Source: Deltaproteobacteria bacterium
GTDB taxonomy: Bacteria; Myxococcota; SpSt-1050
DNA: 64,000 nucleotides
NCBI GenBank assembly: GCA_026416535.1
Contig: JAOAFA010000060.1
Location: forward strand, 47,921 to 111,920
Reading direction: 5' to 3'
Shown here: one piece after another, positions 1-10,740 of the stretch
Layout of the letters: each line of letters begins with the position of its first letter
Position numbering within the stretch: the stretch's first letter is position 1
Notes under the pieces: model-generated
Seen by the model: the letters and a program-made list of their open reading frames with translations, nothing else
The model's database searches: none
Told to the model about the DNA's origin: nothing
Translations under genes and position numbers: made by a program

Positions 1-631
1 GTCTTGAGAAATTATATACAAATAAGGAAGTGGGGTTATCAGTTTTAGATGCGTAGTCTGATATGTAGAAACCATTATTTGTAACAGCTGTTACGATCAT
101 CATACCTATGTTGTTTTTCTGTCCCCTAATACTTACCCTATAACCTCTCATGTTCGAACTAAATGGAGGTTTCTCTTCATTACTCTTTTGGATCTCGTAA
201 AGAGAAGGATTCCTAAAATAGATCTCGTCCGATGATCCACTGGCGTATGTAGGTTCTTCTCCTCTATCGTCTACAACCATTAGGTGAGCTTTACCGTAGA
301 CATTTGTAATCTCTATTGTCTCCTCATTAGAAAGCCCATTAATAATCTTGACATCTTTCAGATATGTACTCTTCCCTCCAAAATTCAAATAGAGAGATAT
401 CTCTTTGTTTAATACGAAGGGGTCCTCTCCCTTACTACCAAGGGCCTTTATCCTAAATACTATCCTGTTCGTATCAGAAGGCAACAACTCTCTTTCTGAG
501 CCTAAATTTTCAGGGGATAGAATCTTGAATTCAAAAGACTGCAATTCACTTTCTATCTCTATGAACTCAGTTTTGCATGATATTATAATCAGTATCAATA
601 GAAGCAAAATGTTATAGAGAAACTTATTCAT
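1..631 (-). CDS. Putative lipoprotein, truncated by the left window edge (missing from the ORF track)
   Basis: Reverse strand from ATG at 631 reads MNKFLYNILLLLILIIISCKTEFIEIESELQSFEFKILSPENLG... and stays open to base 1; hydrophobic leader plus lipobox-like IISC; overlaps the end of the upstream 5'-nucleotidase gene by 8 nt. Confidence 0.75.
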   Translation of the reverse strand, partial: MNKFLYNILLLLILIIISCKTEFIEIESELQSFEFKILSPENLGSERELLPSDTNRIVFRIKALGSKGEDPFVLNKEISLYLNFGGKSTYLKDVKIINGLSNEETIEITNVYGKAHLMVVDDRGEEPTYASGSSDEIYFRNPSLYEIQKSNEEKPPFSSNMRGYRVSIRGQKNNIGMMIVTAVTNNGFYISDYASKTDNPTSLFVYNFSR

Positions 632-2609
632 TTTTGATCTTAATTCTTTCTCCCTCAGATAATTTGCTAAGGTTAATACACGGGATCTGTTTGTAAATCC
701 TACTTAACTCATCATAAGACTCTCTGAGCCTCTTTGCTGTATTCGAATCTAGGTGTTTAAAGTCTTCATCAGAGCAGACAGAAAACGTTTGTATGTAATC
801 TTTGAGTGTGTCTCTTAAAGAGACTTTTGTATTGTATTTGGTGGTATTTCTTTTGAGCATTATGAAACCTGAGCCACCACCTGCAATGTAGTCATTTGTG
901 GCAAGTTTATAACTTGAGGATGGGTCTAATGGCTTCCTACATCTCTTATCTACAGCACAGAATTCCTCTTTTTCACAATCAGAGTCCACTTCACAACTTA
1001 ATCCAGAGCCTCCTATTCCAATATTTTCAGCTTTTTTCTGTGTACAGTTCATGACAAATGATATACCTGACACCTGTGCTTGTGTTTTACATCCCCTCTC
1101 AGCACTCCTTCTTGATATAAAATCAAGGGTCTCCTGAACCTCTGCCCCGGATAGATACATAATTGTCAGTGTATTCTCAAAAGGGAAGACATTGTATAAG
1201 TCCTCAATGGTTATTAATCCTTGGTCAAAATCAGTCCTTATACCCAAGGAGTTAGTAATTGCAAATTCGGCCTCAACCCTTTTTCTTACCCTCATAGCGT
1301 CTGCTACAAGGTTGCCCAATTGCGAATCACCACCGCCTGCGTTGAATCTCCTAATTTTTGATAGTGAAAAGGCTACAGGTCTTGTTATTTGCATTTCGTC
1401 ATAAAGAGTAATTCTATAGGGCTCAAGTTTCTTTACAATCTCTGCATCCTCAGGCACAGTACTATCAACTGGGAATATCTGATGAACATAGTCCTTAACT
1501 TCACCATCCCTGATCACCACATCTAATCTCCCTACAAACTTTGCGAATGCCCCACTATGACAAATAATAACATCCCTTCCATCTATATCCTTTAGAACTT
1601 TAGGAGGGTCAGTAACGATATGCAAATGCCCTCCCAAAATAATATCTATCCCCCTGACGCCAGGGACCTTATATTTTACCCACCCCTCTCTATACTCAAT
1701 GTCTGGATTATCTGACTCTTCTTTAAGGGGTGTATTTGGGTCCTCATATTGAATTGGCTCTTTATCCTCTAGCCTTATCCACCCCTTGGGAGGTGTTTCC
1801 TCTTCCCTGAGCCATGTCTCATATCCCTGAACCATCTTCACATCATGGCTCAATCCCATATGGGAAAGCACGATCACAAGATCAACTCTATCCTTTATTT
1901 CATTGATATACTTTGTAAGCACCGTGTAGGTATCCAATGGTGTGATCCCAAGAGAATTTCCGCCCTCGCCAATGGAGTAGATAGAATCAATATCTCCCAT
2001 TCCTATGATACCGAGTTTGAGACCCTCTACATCAACAATCGTATATGGCGATACAAATCTTCCAAGTTCACTCTTCTGTTGAACACCTAGATCAAAGATA
2101 TAGTTCGCGGCAAGTAGTGGAAAAAACCCATAATTGACATACTGGGCTTGAAGATTTTTTACACCAAGATCAAATTCATGGTTACCAATAACAACTGCAG
2201 CGGGTTTGAGCTCACTTAAGAGTGTAAATTCAACTTCGCCTTTGAAGAGGTTGAATACTGGTGCCCCTTGAAATATGTCACCTGAGTCTAAGTAAACCGA
2301 TCTGGGTGATTTCTCTCTCTCCCTTTTAATGATATACGCTATTCTCGCAAATCCACCAAAAGGTCCTTTAGCAGGATCAAGACCTAGGTCTTCATCTGTC
2401 GCTAAGGGTGAGTACTTATATGGAAAGAGTCTTGAATGTATGTCGCTTGTATGTAGTATTGTAAGCCTGATATCCTGACCACTCAGATTATAGCTTTCTC
2501 TTTCTTTAACACTGCAAGATAATAGAAATATCAAAGTCAATACAATAAAAGGCCTCTTTTGCTTTGACAATATGGTTTTAATATAAACTTTTTTCATAGA
2601 TTTTTTCAT
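624..2609 (-). CDS. 5'-nucleotidase / UshA-like bifunctional metallophosphatase, lipoprotein
   Basis: LTILHTSDIHSRLFPY, VVIGNHEFDLG and ILGGHLHIV metallophosphatase motifs, C-terminal 5'-nucleotidase domain (GNLVADAM, VFPFENTL); lipobox LLSC. Tandem repeat at the 5' end gives two possible ATG starts (MKKSMKK). Confidence 0.9.
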   Translation of the reverse strand: MKKSMKKVYIKTILSKQKRPFIVLTLIFLLSCSVKERESYNLSGQDIRLTILHTSDIHSRLFPYKYSPLATDEDLGLDPAKGPFGGFARIAYIIKREREKSPRSVYLDSGDIFQGAPVFNLFKGEVEFTLLSELKPAAVVIGNHEFDLGVKNLQAQYVNYGFFPLLAANYIFDLGVQQKSELGRFVSPYTIVDVEGLKLGIIGMGDIDSIYSIGEGGNSLGITPLDTYTVLTKYINEIKDRVDLVIVLSHMGLSHDVKMVQGYETWLREEETPPKGWIRLEDKEPIQYEDPNTPLKEESDNPDIEYREGWVKYKVPGVRGIDIILGGHLHIVTDPPKVLKDIDGRDVIICHSGAFAKFVGRLDVVIRDGEVKDYVHQIFPVDSTVPEDAEIVKKLEPYRITLYDEMQITRPVAFSLSKIRRFNAGGGDSQLGNLVADAMRVRKRVEAEFAITNSLGIRTDFDQGLITIEDLYNVFPFENTLTIMYLSGAEVQETLDFISRRSAERGCKTQAQVSGISFVMNCTQKKAENIGIGGSGLSCEVDSDCEKEEFCAVDKRCRKPLDPSSSYKLATNDYIAGGGSGFIMLKRNTTKYNTKVSLRDTLKDYIQTFSVCSDEDFKHLDSNTAKRLRESYDELSRIYKQIPCINLSKLSEGERIKIKNE

Positions 2610-2627
2610 AGATTTAGGTATTAATAA

Positions 2628-3116
2628 TTATTGAATCGGGATTTCTATTATTTCAGCCTCCATCTTTTCAGTGTTAAGGATTGCTATTGTAGATTTGCCA
2701 GATACATAGCCACATAGTTCACCGGGATTTATATACAGTTGGTTGTTTATTCTCTTAATAGAGGCCTGATGATCATGACCAAATATAATTATGTCACGGC
2801 CAGGAATAATCCCATCTTCAGAAGCCACATTTATATCATGTGTGATGTATACACTTTTACCACCGAGATTTAGTTCATATGGCGGTTCCTGTATTCTGCT
2901 CTCAGATACTACTGTGAGACCCTTTTTTTCACCATCATTATTTCCAAACACACCTATCCACGGGCATTTGAATTCTTTAAATAATCTTACAGTGAAGGGA
3001 GCCACATAATCCCCAGCATGGATTACCATATTTACATTTCTTTCGTTGAGTAGTGATATAGCCTTTTTAATGAGGGTGATATTATCGTGCGAATCAGAAA
3101 TAATTCCTATGATCAT
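2628..3116 (-). CDS. YfcE/MJ0936-family metallophosphoesterase
   Basis: MIIGIISDSHDN, VIHAGDYV, GVFGNNDGE, IFGHDHQ, YINPGEL motifs. Confidence 0.88.
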   Translation of the reverse strand: MIIGIISDSHDNITLIKKAISLLNERNVNMVIHAGDYVAPFTVRLFKEFKCPWIGVFGNNDGEKKGLTVVSESRIQEPPYELNLGGKSVYITHDINVASEDGIIPGRDIIIFGHDHQASIKRINNQLYINPGELCGYVSGKSTIAILNTEKMEAEIIEIPIQ

Positions 3117-3588
3117 CCTTCTTCTCCATAAAGAAAAATCATCCTAAAATGTATCAGATATTATTTTTTTTTCAAATAAATTTTCTTAGCGTTGCCGCAA
3201 AATGAGCCTTTTATGTCAGTATCGTGATTTATGTAAAGAATTTCTTACATCTCAAAACCTTACCTCTCCTGTCTTATTGTTGAATTCCCGGAGATTTCAC
3301 TGTCGCATTCTTTCCATCATAAATCCTAAAAGATAGATCCCTTGATCCGACTTGGCTAATATGCGCCTTGTCTCCACTGCAAGAAGTTAATAAATAAATG
3401 ATCACCGTAAATCACCAATTATTTGATGTACTCTGAGTAAGATCAAAGCACGTCAAAAGACATCCCATAAAATAGGCACTGTTAACTACATGCTTAGGCC
3501 ATATACCCATAATGGAGGTTGGATTTTGTTTCTTGAAAGTCTGGTACAAAATTTGCAGGAGCAAAGAAAATATGGGAGGTTACTGAAG

Positions 3589-5124
3589 ATGCTATCCGTA
3601 ATCAATTCTGCAACAACTCTCGGAATCAACGGAGTCATCATCAAGGTTGAGGCCGATATTAGCATCGGTTTGCAGAATTTTTCTATTGTAGGACTCCCGG
3701 AGACATCTGTCAAAGAGAGCAAAACACGCGTCCAGAGTGCTGTAAAGAACAGTGGATTCGATATACCACCCAAGAAAATAACAATTAATTTAGCACCTGC
3801 AGATTTAAAAAAAGATGGGACAAAATTTGATCTCCCAATCGCCATTGCTATTCTTTATGCATTACAAAATATTAAAAGCGATAAACTTAGAGACTCTGTA
3901 ATAATTGGTGAACTTTCTTTAACAGGTGAGTTAAGACCTGTTAAGGGAGTCCTTCCGATAGCCGTTGAGACAAGAGATGCTGGATTTAAGTATCTCGTAT
4001 TACCTGACAAAAATGCGGCTGAGGCATCTGTAGTCGACAACATTGAAATTATCCCTATAAGTAACCTTACGCAGGCTATAAGCTGGCTCAACTCCGAGAT
4101 AGAGATAGTATATGATAGAAGTGCGGATCTAATAGTAAACGATCAGCAAGTCGAATATCCTGAGGATTTCCGAGATGTAAAGGGACAAGAAAACGCTAAA
4201 CGGGCATTAGAAATAGCGGCCTCAGGTGGTCACAACATACTTATGGTGGGGCCTCCAGGTTCTGGTAAGACAATGCTTGCAAGAAGACTCAGGACAATCC
4301 TACCACCCATGAACTTTAATGAAGCACTTGAGACCACTAAGATATACTCCGTGATGGGACTTCTGAAATCTGGTGTCTCTCTAATTAAGGAGCGACCATT
4401 TAGGGCACCACACCATACAATAAGTGATGTAGGGCTTATTGGAGGAGGTTCTATACCAAAACCAGGAGAGGTTTCGATCTCTCATAATGGTATCTTATTT
4501 TTGGATGAGCTGCCAGAATTTTCAAAATCTGTCCTTGAGGTCTTGAGGCAACCGATGGAGGACAGGGAAGTTACAATCTCAAGGGCGCTATTATCAATTA
4601 CTTATCCGGCAAACTTTATGTTGGTTGCCGCAATGAATCCATGCCCCTGTGGATATTTAGGAGATCCTAATCACAAATGTCTATGTTCTTATCCTACAAT
4701 ACAAAAGTACCGTACGAGGATTTCTGGGCCCCTGTTAGATCGCATAGATATACACATAGATGTCCCTCCCGTCCAATATGCAGAATTATCAAACCAGAGA
4801 GAGGGGGAGTCCTCAACTGAAATAAGAAAACGGGTAATTAAGGCAAGGGCTATCCAGGAAGAGAGATTTAAAAAACATAAAAACATATACTGTAACTCTC
4901 AAATGACGACACGACTCATTCGAAAGTACTGTCAATTAAAGAGCGAAGGTCAAGATATACTCAAAAATGCTATGGAAAAGTTACATATGTCAGCTCGAGC
5001 ACATGACAGGATTCTCAAACTTGCGCGAACAATAGCTGATGTAGATGGATCCGAAGAGATACAGGCCTCTCACGTTGCAGAGGCAATACAGTATAGAACT
5101 CTCGACAGAAACCAATTTAACTAA
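3589..5124 (+). CDS. comM: YifB/ComM family Mg chelatase-like AAA ATPase
   Basis: Walker [27 protein letters not shown]; start moved to 3589 ([13 protein letters not shown]) downstream of GGGAGG. Confidence 0.92.
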   Translation: MLSVINSATTLGINGVIIKVEADISIGLQNFSIVGLPETSVKESKTRVQSAVKNSGFDIPPKKITINLAPADLKKDGTKFDLPIAIAILYALQNIKSDKLRDSVIIGELSLTGELRPVKGVLPIAVETRDAGFKYLVLPDKNAAEASVVDNIEIIPISNLTQAISWLNSEIEIVYDRSADLIVNDQQVEYPEDFRDVKGQENAKRALEIAASGGHNILMVGPPGSGKTMLARRLRTILPPMNFNEALETTKIYSVMGLLKSGVSLIKERPFRAPHHTISDVGLIGGGSIPKPGEVSISHNGILFLDELPEFSKSVLEVLRQPMEDREVTISRALLSITYPANFMLVAAMNPCPCGYLGDPNHKCLCSYPTIQKYRTRISGPLLDRIDIHIDVPPVQYAELSNQREGESSTEIRKRVIKARAIQEERFKKHKNIYCNSQMTTRLIRKYCQLKSEGQDILKNAMEKLHMSARAHDRILKLARTIADVDGSEEIQASHVAEAIQYRTLDRNQFN

Positions 5125-5137
5125 AAGGAGGATTTTT

Positions 5138-6139
5138 ATGAAGACAGATGAGAGACAAAAGAGAATTGCAAAGATAGTCTCTGACATCGAAAAGCAATTT
5201 GGTAAAGGTTCTATTTTACAGATGGGTGAAGAGGGACACCAGGAGATTCCAACAATCTCAACAGGGTCACTAGCCCTCAATCATGCCCTTGGAAGTGGTG
5301 GCTATCCAAGAGGAAGGGTTATTGAGATATTTGGACCCGAGTCCTCTGGAAAAACTACTCTTGCATTACATGCCATAGCTGAGGCCCAAAAGGCAGGGCT
5401 TATCACAACCTTTATAGACGCCGAACATGCACTTGACATCAATTATGCTATTAAGATCGGCGTTGACCCAAAAAACCTACTTTTATCACAACCTGATTAC
5501 GGAGAACAGGCTCTGGAGATTGCTGATAACCTTATAAGGAATTCTTCATCTGATTTAATTGTCATTGATTCAGTAGCAGCCCTTGTCCCTAAAGCAGAGA
5601 TTGAAGGTGAAATGGGAGATTCACATATGGGTCTTCAGGCAAGACTCATGTCGCAAGCGCTGAGAAAACTGACAGCAATCACACATAAGACCAATTCAAT
5701 GGTTATATTTATAAACCAGGTCAGAAATAAGATAGGGGTCGTATATGGGAATCCAGAGACAACGACAGGTGGAAACGCACTAAAATTTTACGCCTCAGTT
5801 AGACTCGAGGTCAGGAAAGCAGATAACATCAAACAAGGTGAGAATATTATCGGCAATCGTATTAAGGTAAAGGTAGTAAAAAATAAGATATCAGCCCCAT
5901 TTAAGGAGGTTATGCTTGAGGTTATTTACGGTGAAGGGATTAACACAAATGCTGAGATCGTGGACATGGCCATTGAGAGAGGGATTATTTCGAAGGCTGG
6001 CACATGGTACTCGTACAGAGAAGAACAATTAGGGCAGGGGAGAGAAAACATAATTACCCTATTAAAGCAGAATCACAACTTAAAAGAAAAAATAGTGAAA
6101 GAACTGTTTAAAAACGAGACTAAAAAGGCAGTTGCATAA
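5138..6139 (+). CDS. recA: Recombinase RecA
   Basis: [74 protein letters not shown]; start 5138 after AAAAGGAGG. Confidence 0.98.
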   Translation: MKTDERQKRIAKIVSDIEKQFGKGSILQMGEEGHQEIPTISTGSLALNHALGSGGYPRGRVIEIFGPESSGKTTLALHAIAEAQKAGLITTFIDAEHALDINYAIKIGVDPKNLLLSQPDYGEQALEIADNLIRNSSSDLIVIDSVAALVPKAEIEGEMGDSHMGLQARLMSQALRKLTAITHKTNSMVIFINQVRNKIGVVYGNPETTTGGNALKFYASVRLEVRKADNIKQGENIIGNRIKVKVVKNKISAPFKEVMLEVIYGEGINTNAEIVDMAIERGIISKAGTWYSYREEQLGQGRENIITLLKQNHNLKEKIVKELFKNETKKAVA

Positions 6140-6151
6140 AAGGGAGGATGT

Positions 6152-7006
6152 ATGAACACACATCCGGTATCATCTAATACATATTCGGAAGACAAATACA
6201 CTCATTATTCTGAAGTCTGCCACTCAGCTGAACGTAGTATTGTACCAGAAAGAAACACTCATGTAAACTTCAAAGATATTCAGGGTCAGACAAATACGAT
6301 AAAGAAATTTGAGACAGATCACATAAACCCTTCTCTTAATGGATGTGATATTAGCGAGAGATTGCTTAATTTGGCAAAGTTGATTAGTAAAAAGACAGCA
6401 GAATTCAAGGCAGAATATTATGAAGAGGCATTTAAAATAAAAGACAATCAGAGTAAGAGGCCTACCATCAAAGACTTTATAAAAGTAGCAGAAGGCCTTA
6501 AATACGATGGAAAAGCAGTAGATGAAATGATGATAAGAGCCAATAAAACAGATTGTTCTGGTTTCATCAGAATGATCTACGAAGAAAGCGGTAAGTCACT
6601 CTTATTAATTATGCAGAGGGAGCAGAAGAAGCTTGCTGATATGTACGGTTTAAATTCGGAGGAGTTTAAATCATATAGTAGGGGAGCAGAACTTATTAGG
6701 AGGGCGGCCAAACCAGTAACCGTTGATGAAGTAAGGCCCGGGGATCTTGTGTTTTTCAAAGAGATAAAAAGTCTTAAGAGAGACAGAATAAAAGATACTC
6801 CACCTGATGTAGAATTAACTGACTATGCCACTCATATTGGAATTGTTAGCAAAGTTGATATAGATGGCGATGGCAAGAGGCAGATCTCATTTATACATAA
6901 ATCCACACATGGGGGTGTTGTAGAATCACTACTAAATTCAAATGCTAGAACTACAAGTAAAATCTATTATTCGGACCTAAATCCATCTTTTGGGAGGATT
7001 AAGTAA
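6152..7006 (+). CDS. NlpC/P60-type cysteine peptidase-like protein, no evident signal peptide
   Basis: TDCSGFIRMIYEESG (Cys motif), VRPGDLVFFKE, YATHIGIVSKVD and FIHKSTHGGV (His region); starts 13 nt after the recA stop with its own GGGAGG. Confidence 0.75.
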   Translation: MNTHPVSSNTYSEDKYTHYSEVCHSAERSIVPERNTHVNFKDIQGQTNTIKKFETDHINPSLNGCDISERLLNLAKLISKKTAEFKAEYYEEAFKIKDNQSKRPTIKDFIKVAEGLKYDGKAVDEMMIRANKTDCSGFIRMIYEESGKSLLLIMQREQKKLADMYGLNSEEFKSYSRGAELIRRAAKPVTVDEVRPGDLVFFKEIKSLKRDRIKDTPPDVELTDYATHIGIVSKVDIDGDGKRQISFIHKSTHGGVVESLLNSNARTTSKIYYSDLNPSFGRIK

Positions 7007-7034
7007 GGTGGCTGAATTTAGGGGAACCACCTCC

Positions 7035-8237
7035 TTAATAAATCTTCTCGAGTGTAACACCTTTAAAATAGTGTAGTAAAATTTCTTTATAATTTTTTCC
7101 CTCTTCTGCCATCTTCTTTGCTCCAAACTGACACAGTCCTACGCCATGTCCAAATCCCTTCCCAATAACTTCGACCTTAGAGTTTGAGAATTTAATAACA
7201 AAATCTGAACTTTTAAGCTCCGTGAAACCTATCCTCTCTCTAAATGAGTTTTTACTCAATGAAATATTCCTGTCACCGATTATTCTGATTTTTCCTCTCT
7301 CTTCTGAAATTTTCTCTATCTTTTTCAACCCAAATAGCTTTTTGAGTCTCTCGACACTTATTATTAACCTCCACCCCTTTCCAAAAGGACATTCTCCGCC
7401 ACATCGGCAGTTTACCGCCACAAGGTATGGCTTGTCAAACCCGAAGACCTCCCATGAACTAGTAGTCATGCCACCACAACACGAATGATATAGGGCATCT
7501 ATTATCTCCCCATTGTATTTTAAGACCTCTCCTTTTGTACTTGAAACTGCCTGAATGACCTCCAGAGAATCCTCAGAGAAGCTGTTATACACCTGATCAA
7601 GGGTTGTATTGCTAATATCATAGAGGCAATTTTTGGAAGAGTATTTCTTCTTTAATACAAATGTCCTAGCGAGGACTGCCTGAGCCTTTAGTGCCTCTAT
7701 GGGCCAATTGGGGTTCATTTCTTTACTTATGGTGTATCTCAAATAATCCTCAACATTTAAATCGTTAATTATTTTTACGCCACCTGCACCACGGACGAGC
7801 TCTAAATCTCCCCTTAAAAATCTACCATTTATTTCTATTGTTGATGCCTCGTTTCGAAAAAGGAGAGAATTAAACCTCCTACTACTTAAATCTGTTACTT
7901 TCTCTTTGTAACCACTTAGAACTATACCATCTTTAAGGGATATGTTAAATGCCTTTTTTGACTCAACTATGTCGATCAACATTAGACCCTCTTCAGGCTC
8001 GGCTACATTATTTTTTATAACTTTTGTTATCTCGTCGCTATCTTCCACATTTTTACACTCTATTCTCTTTTCATTAAAAGAATATACCCTGCCCTTTTCA
8101 ATAACAATTTTTACCTCATCACCGGGGGATGGTAAAAGGACTCGTATATTCTCAAGGGCAAGTAGCTCCTCCTCATAAAAAATCAAGGCAACAAAAATAA
8201 GATAGATATTTTTATTGGGATGTTGTAATAAACACAT
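7035..8237 (-). CDS. SpoIID/LytB domain protein (peptidoglycan amidase-enhancer/transglycosylase family)
   Basis: VEDYLRYTISKEMNPNWPIEALKAQAVLARTF, YHSCCGG, GKGFGHGVGLCQFGAKKMAEEGKNYKEILLHYFKG. Confidence 0.9.
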   Translation of the reverse strand: MCLLQHPNKNIYLIFVALIFYEEELLALENIRVLLPSPGDEVKIVIEKGRVYSFNEKRIECKNVEDSDEITKVIKNNVAEPEEGLMLIDIVESKKAFNISLKDGIVLSGYKEKVTDLSSRRFNSLLFRNEASTIEINGRFLRGDLELVRGAGGVKIINDLNVEDYLRYTISKEMNPNWPIEALKAQAVLARTFVLKKKYSSKNCLYDISNTTLDQVYNSFSEDSLEVIQAVSSTKGEVLKYNGEIIDALYHSCCGGMTTSSWEVFGFDKPYLVAVNCRCGGECPFGKGWRLIISVERLKKLFGLKKIEKISEERGKIRIIGDRNISLSKNSFRERIGFTELKSSDFVIKFSNSKVEVIGKGFGHGVGLCQFGAKKMAEEGKNYKEILLHYFKGVTLEKIY

Positions 8238-8248
8238 AGCTTAAGTAT

Positions 8249-9898
8249 ATGAATAAACAAAGACATTTGTCAAAATTTTGGTCAGTTCTATTCATTTTCT
8301 TTTCTACATTTATAATCACATACTTTAATCATTTTCACAAAGACTGGCCAAATCCCAATGAGACGGTAAGACTTTACCTTACGCTTGCGATTTCAGACCG
8401 AGGAGATTTTAATATTGACAAGGAAATAAATCAATTTGGTGTGATCTGGGATAGGGCTGTGTATAAAAACAAAATATATTCTGACAAAGCACCGGGTATC
8501 TCATTTGCAGCCGTACCAGTTATATACATCAATAAACTTTTTCATAAATACGTCTTAAAAAAATCCCCATCCCTAAAAACAAATTATATGCTTGCTGTTC
8601 TCTCGACCTCAACACTTTCTACTATCATCTCTCTTGTATTCCTCATTCAACTTTTTTCGCTCTATGAATTTTCACTAACAACTACAATGCTTGCCTTGTT
8701 CTCACTCATATTAGGAACATATACAAATACATATTCAATGCTCTTCTTCGGTCATCAATTTGCCTCAGCACTCCTTTTTATTTCTTTTGTCTTAGTTGAG
8801 ATGTATATCAGAAAAGATAGAAAACCTATCTACATTATCTCTGCTGCATTCTTGGCATCCTACGCATTCATATCCGAATATCCTACCATACTTATTTCCA
8901 TGTTGATATTTGTGTATCTTTTTGTAGAAGTGAGAGAAAAAAAGATCTTAATATATTCAATATCTGCCCTTATTCCAGTTCTACTCTTAATGCATTATTT
9001 CAATTCATGCTTTGGTTCTATATTCTCAACAGGGTATCAACACCTTGACTCTGAGACATTCTCGAGAATACATAAAGAGGGGATCTTAGGATTCAAATAC
9101 CCCGATCCTAAGGCTCTCTTAGGTCTCCTTTTTGGTTCGCAGCGAGGATTGCTCTTTTTCTCCCCAATTTTTTTACTGTCAATCCTCTATCTTTTAAAAT
9201 CAAAAAAGCTGAGAGCCATTAAGTTTATAATGGTAACTTTTTGCTCATACACACTTCTAATCTCCTCTTTTGGATACTGGATTGGTGGTGATGCAGCTGG
9301 TGCAAGACACTTAATACCACTAAATTACTTTCTCATCATACCATTAGCCTTCTTTATTGAAGAGAAAAGAAGGAACCCCTTAGTTATGTCCTTCTTTTTT
9401 GGTTTACTATTCATATCAGCCCATAATGTAATTGTGACAAACCTCAGCTGGCCATTCTTCCCTCCACAGTTTTTAAATCCACTGGCAGACTTTGCTTATA
9501 TACTGATAAACGATGGCTATATTACAAACTCAGTCCTAAATGTCTTTAACATATATGGTTATAGTGTAGTAGGTGTCTTTTTATGCATCCTCTTATTTGT
9601 GTTGATTTTGACCCTTTTGTTTGTCATAAAGGATTTTTTCAATGGTTATTTAATCATTCTTCAAATGGTGATGATATGGATTCTGTGTCTCCTTATTCTC
9701 TTTCCAACCCGCCCAGATGAATCAAACTATAGAGAGATAAAGAGAATTGAGAGCTCATTTGACCCAAGACCCACAAAAAGTCTTCCATTTGAGAGATATG
9801 TAAAAGGTGATTATAAAATTTGTCTTAAAAGAGGGAATGTGTTAGTTAAAAGGGGGAATAATGTTGAGGCCATAAGAGAATACAGGTGTATGAGATGA
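8249..9898 (+). CDS. Polytopic membrane protein, GT-C/ArnT-like glycosyltransferase candidate
   Basis: About 10 hydrophobic segments; early loop NHFHKDWPNPNETVRLYLTLAISDRGDFNIDKE resembles the first periplasmic loop of GT-C enzymes. Confidence 0.55.
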   Translation: MNKQRHLSKFWSVLFIFFSTFIITYFNHFHKDWPNPNETVRLYLTLAISDRGDFNIDKEINQFGVIWDRAVYKNKIYSDKAPGISFAAVPVIYINKLFHKYVLKKSPSLKTNYMLAVLSTSTLSTIISLVFLIQLFSLYEFSLTTTMLALFSLILGTYTNTYSMLFFGHQFASALLFISFVLVEMYIRKDRKPIYIISAAFLASYAFISEYPTILISMLIFVYLFVEVREKKILIYSISALIPVLLLMHYFNSCFGSIFSTGYQHLDSETFSRIHKEGILGFKYPDPKALLGLLFGSQRGLLFFSPIFLLSILYLLKSKKLRAIKFIMVTFCSYTLLISSFGYWIGGDAAGARHLIPLNYFLIIPLAFFIEEKRRNPLVMSFFFGLLFISAHNVIVTNLSWPFFPPQFLNPLADFAYILINDGYITNSVLNVFNIYGYSVVGVFLCILLFVLILTLLFVIKDFFNGYLIILQMVMIWILCLLILFPTRPDESNYREIKRIESSFDPRPTKSLPFERYVKGDYKICLKRGNVLVKRGNNVEAIREYRCMR

Positions 9899-10740
9899 AA
9901 AATCTCCCTCAAATATTCATTATGGTTTGTTTAATAGTAATCTTCACACTCCTATTCTTTTACCTGTATTTTCTGAAGGCTGATATATTAAGGTTAAAAG
10001 GTATGCTCAAGGATAAAATAAAAAAAGGTGATATTATCATATATTTTCCAGACTGGGAGAAGAATGATATCCTGTCACTTGATGGGCTTCCAATCATAGT
10101 ATCTCAAGAGAGACATTATCTAAACTTATATGGGTTTGATCGAATGTTTATTATTAAAAACACAAAAACATTTCCTAATCAAGGTTTCCCAATATTGAAT
10201 GAGGTAGCATTTACCAAAAGATTTTCTGTGGGTAGATATACTGTAGAGGAGTACAAACTGCCTCTGTGGAATTTCTCATCAGTAATTGATAATTTGAACG
10301 TTTTAGTCTCAGATGTTGATGGGAAAAGGACATGCCAAAAGGATATAGAGAAAAAATATAAATGTGGTGATATGGGATGGCAATATGTAGGACTTGTGAC
10401 TGTTGATATCAATGGGCAATTTGCAGAGTGTATTTGGGCTCATCCAATAGGAGGGAAAAATATAATAATCGAGACAGAATTACCTTTCACCTTATATGGT
10501 AAATATATTGTTTATACTGCCCTTGCCTCAACCTCAGGATTTGATTCTAACAAACCGGAAATAGTATTTAGTGTATTTATCAACAATAAGAAGGTTTTCT
10601 CATCATCTATTCATAGGCAAAGAGAGTGGCTAAAGGATAAATTTGAATTTAGAGAAGAGAAAGGAAAGGCTATTAGGATAGAGATATTTAGTCCACAGGA
10701 ATATAAAAATCACTTTTGCTTTAATATAGAGGCATTTTGA
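9886..10740 (+). CDS. Hypothetical protein with N-terminal membrane anchor
   Basis: ORF overlapping the upstream gene by 13 nt; one N-terminal TM segment then a soluble beta-rich domain; no recognised family. Confidence 0.6.
   Translation: MYEMKNLPQIFIMVCLIVIFTLLFFYLYFLKADILRLKGMLKDKIKKGDIIIYFPDWEKNDILSLDGLPIIVSQERHYLNLYGFDRMFIIKNTKTFPNQGFPILNEVAFTKRFSVGRYTVEEYKLPLWNFSSVIDNLNVLVSDVDGKRTCQKDIEKKYKCGDMGWQYVGLVTVDINGQFAECIWAHPIGGKNIIIETELPFTLYGKYIVYTALASTSGFDSNKPEIVFSVFINNKKVFSSSIHRQREWLKDKFEFREEKGKAIRIEIFSPQEYKNHFCFNIEAF

Noticed and set aside
3486-3845. Antisense 119-aa ORF opposite yifB
   Set aside because: Shadow ORF of a strongly supported gene
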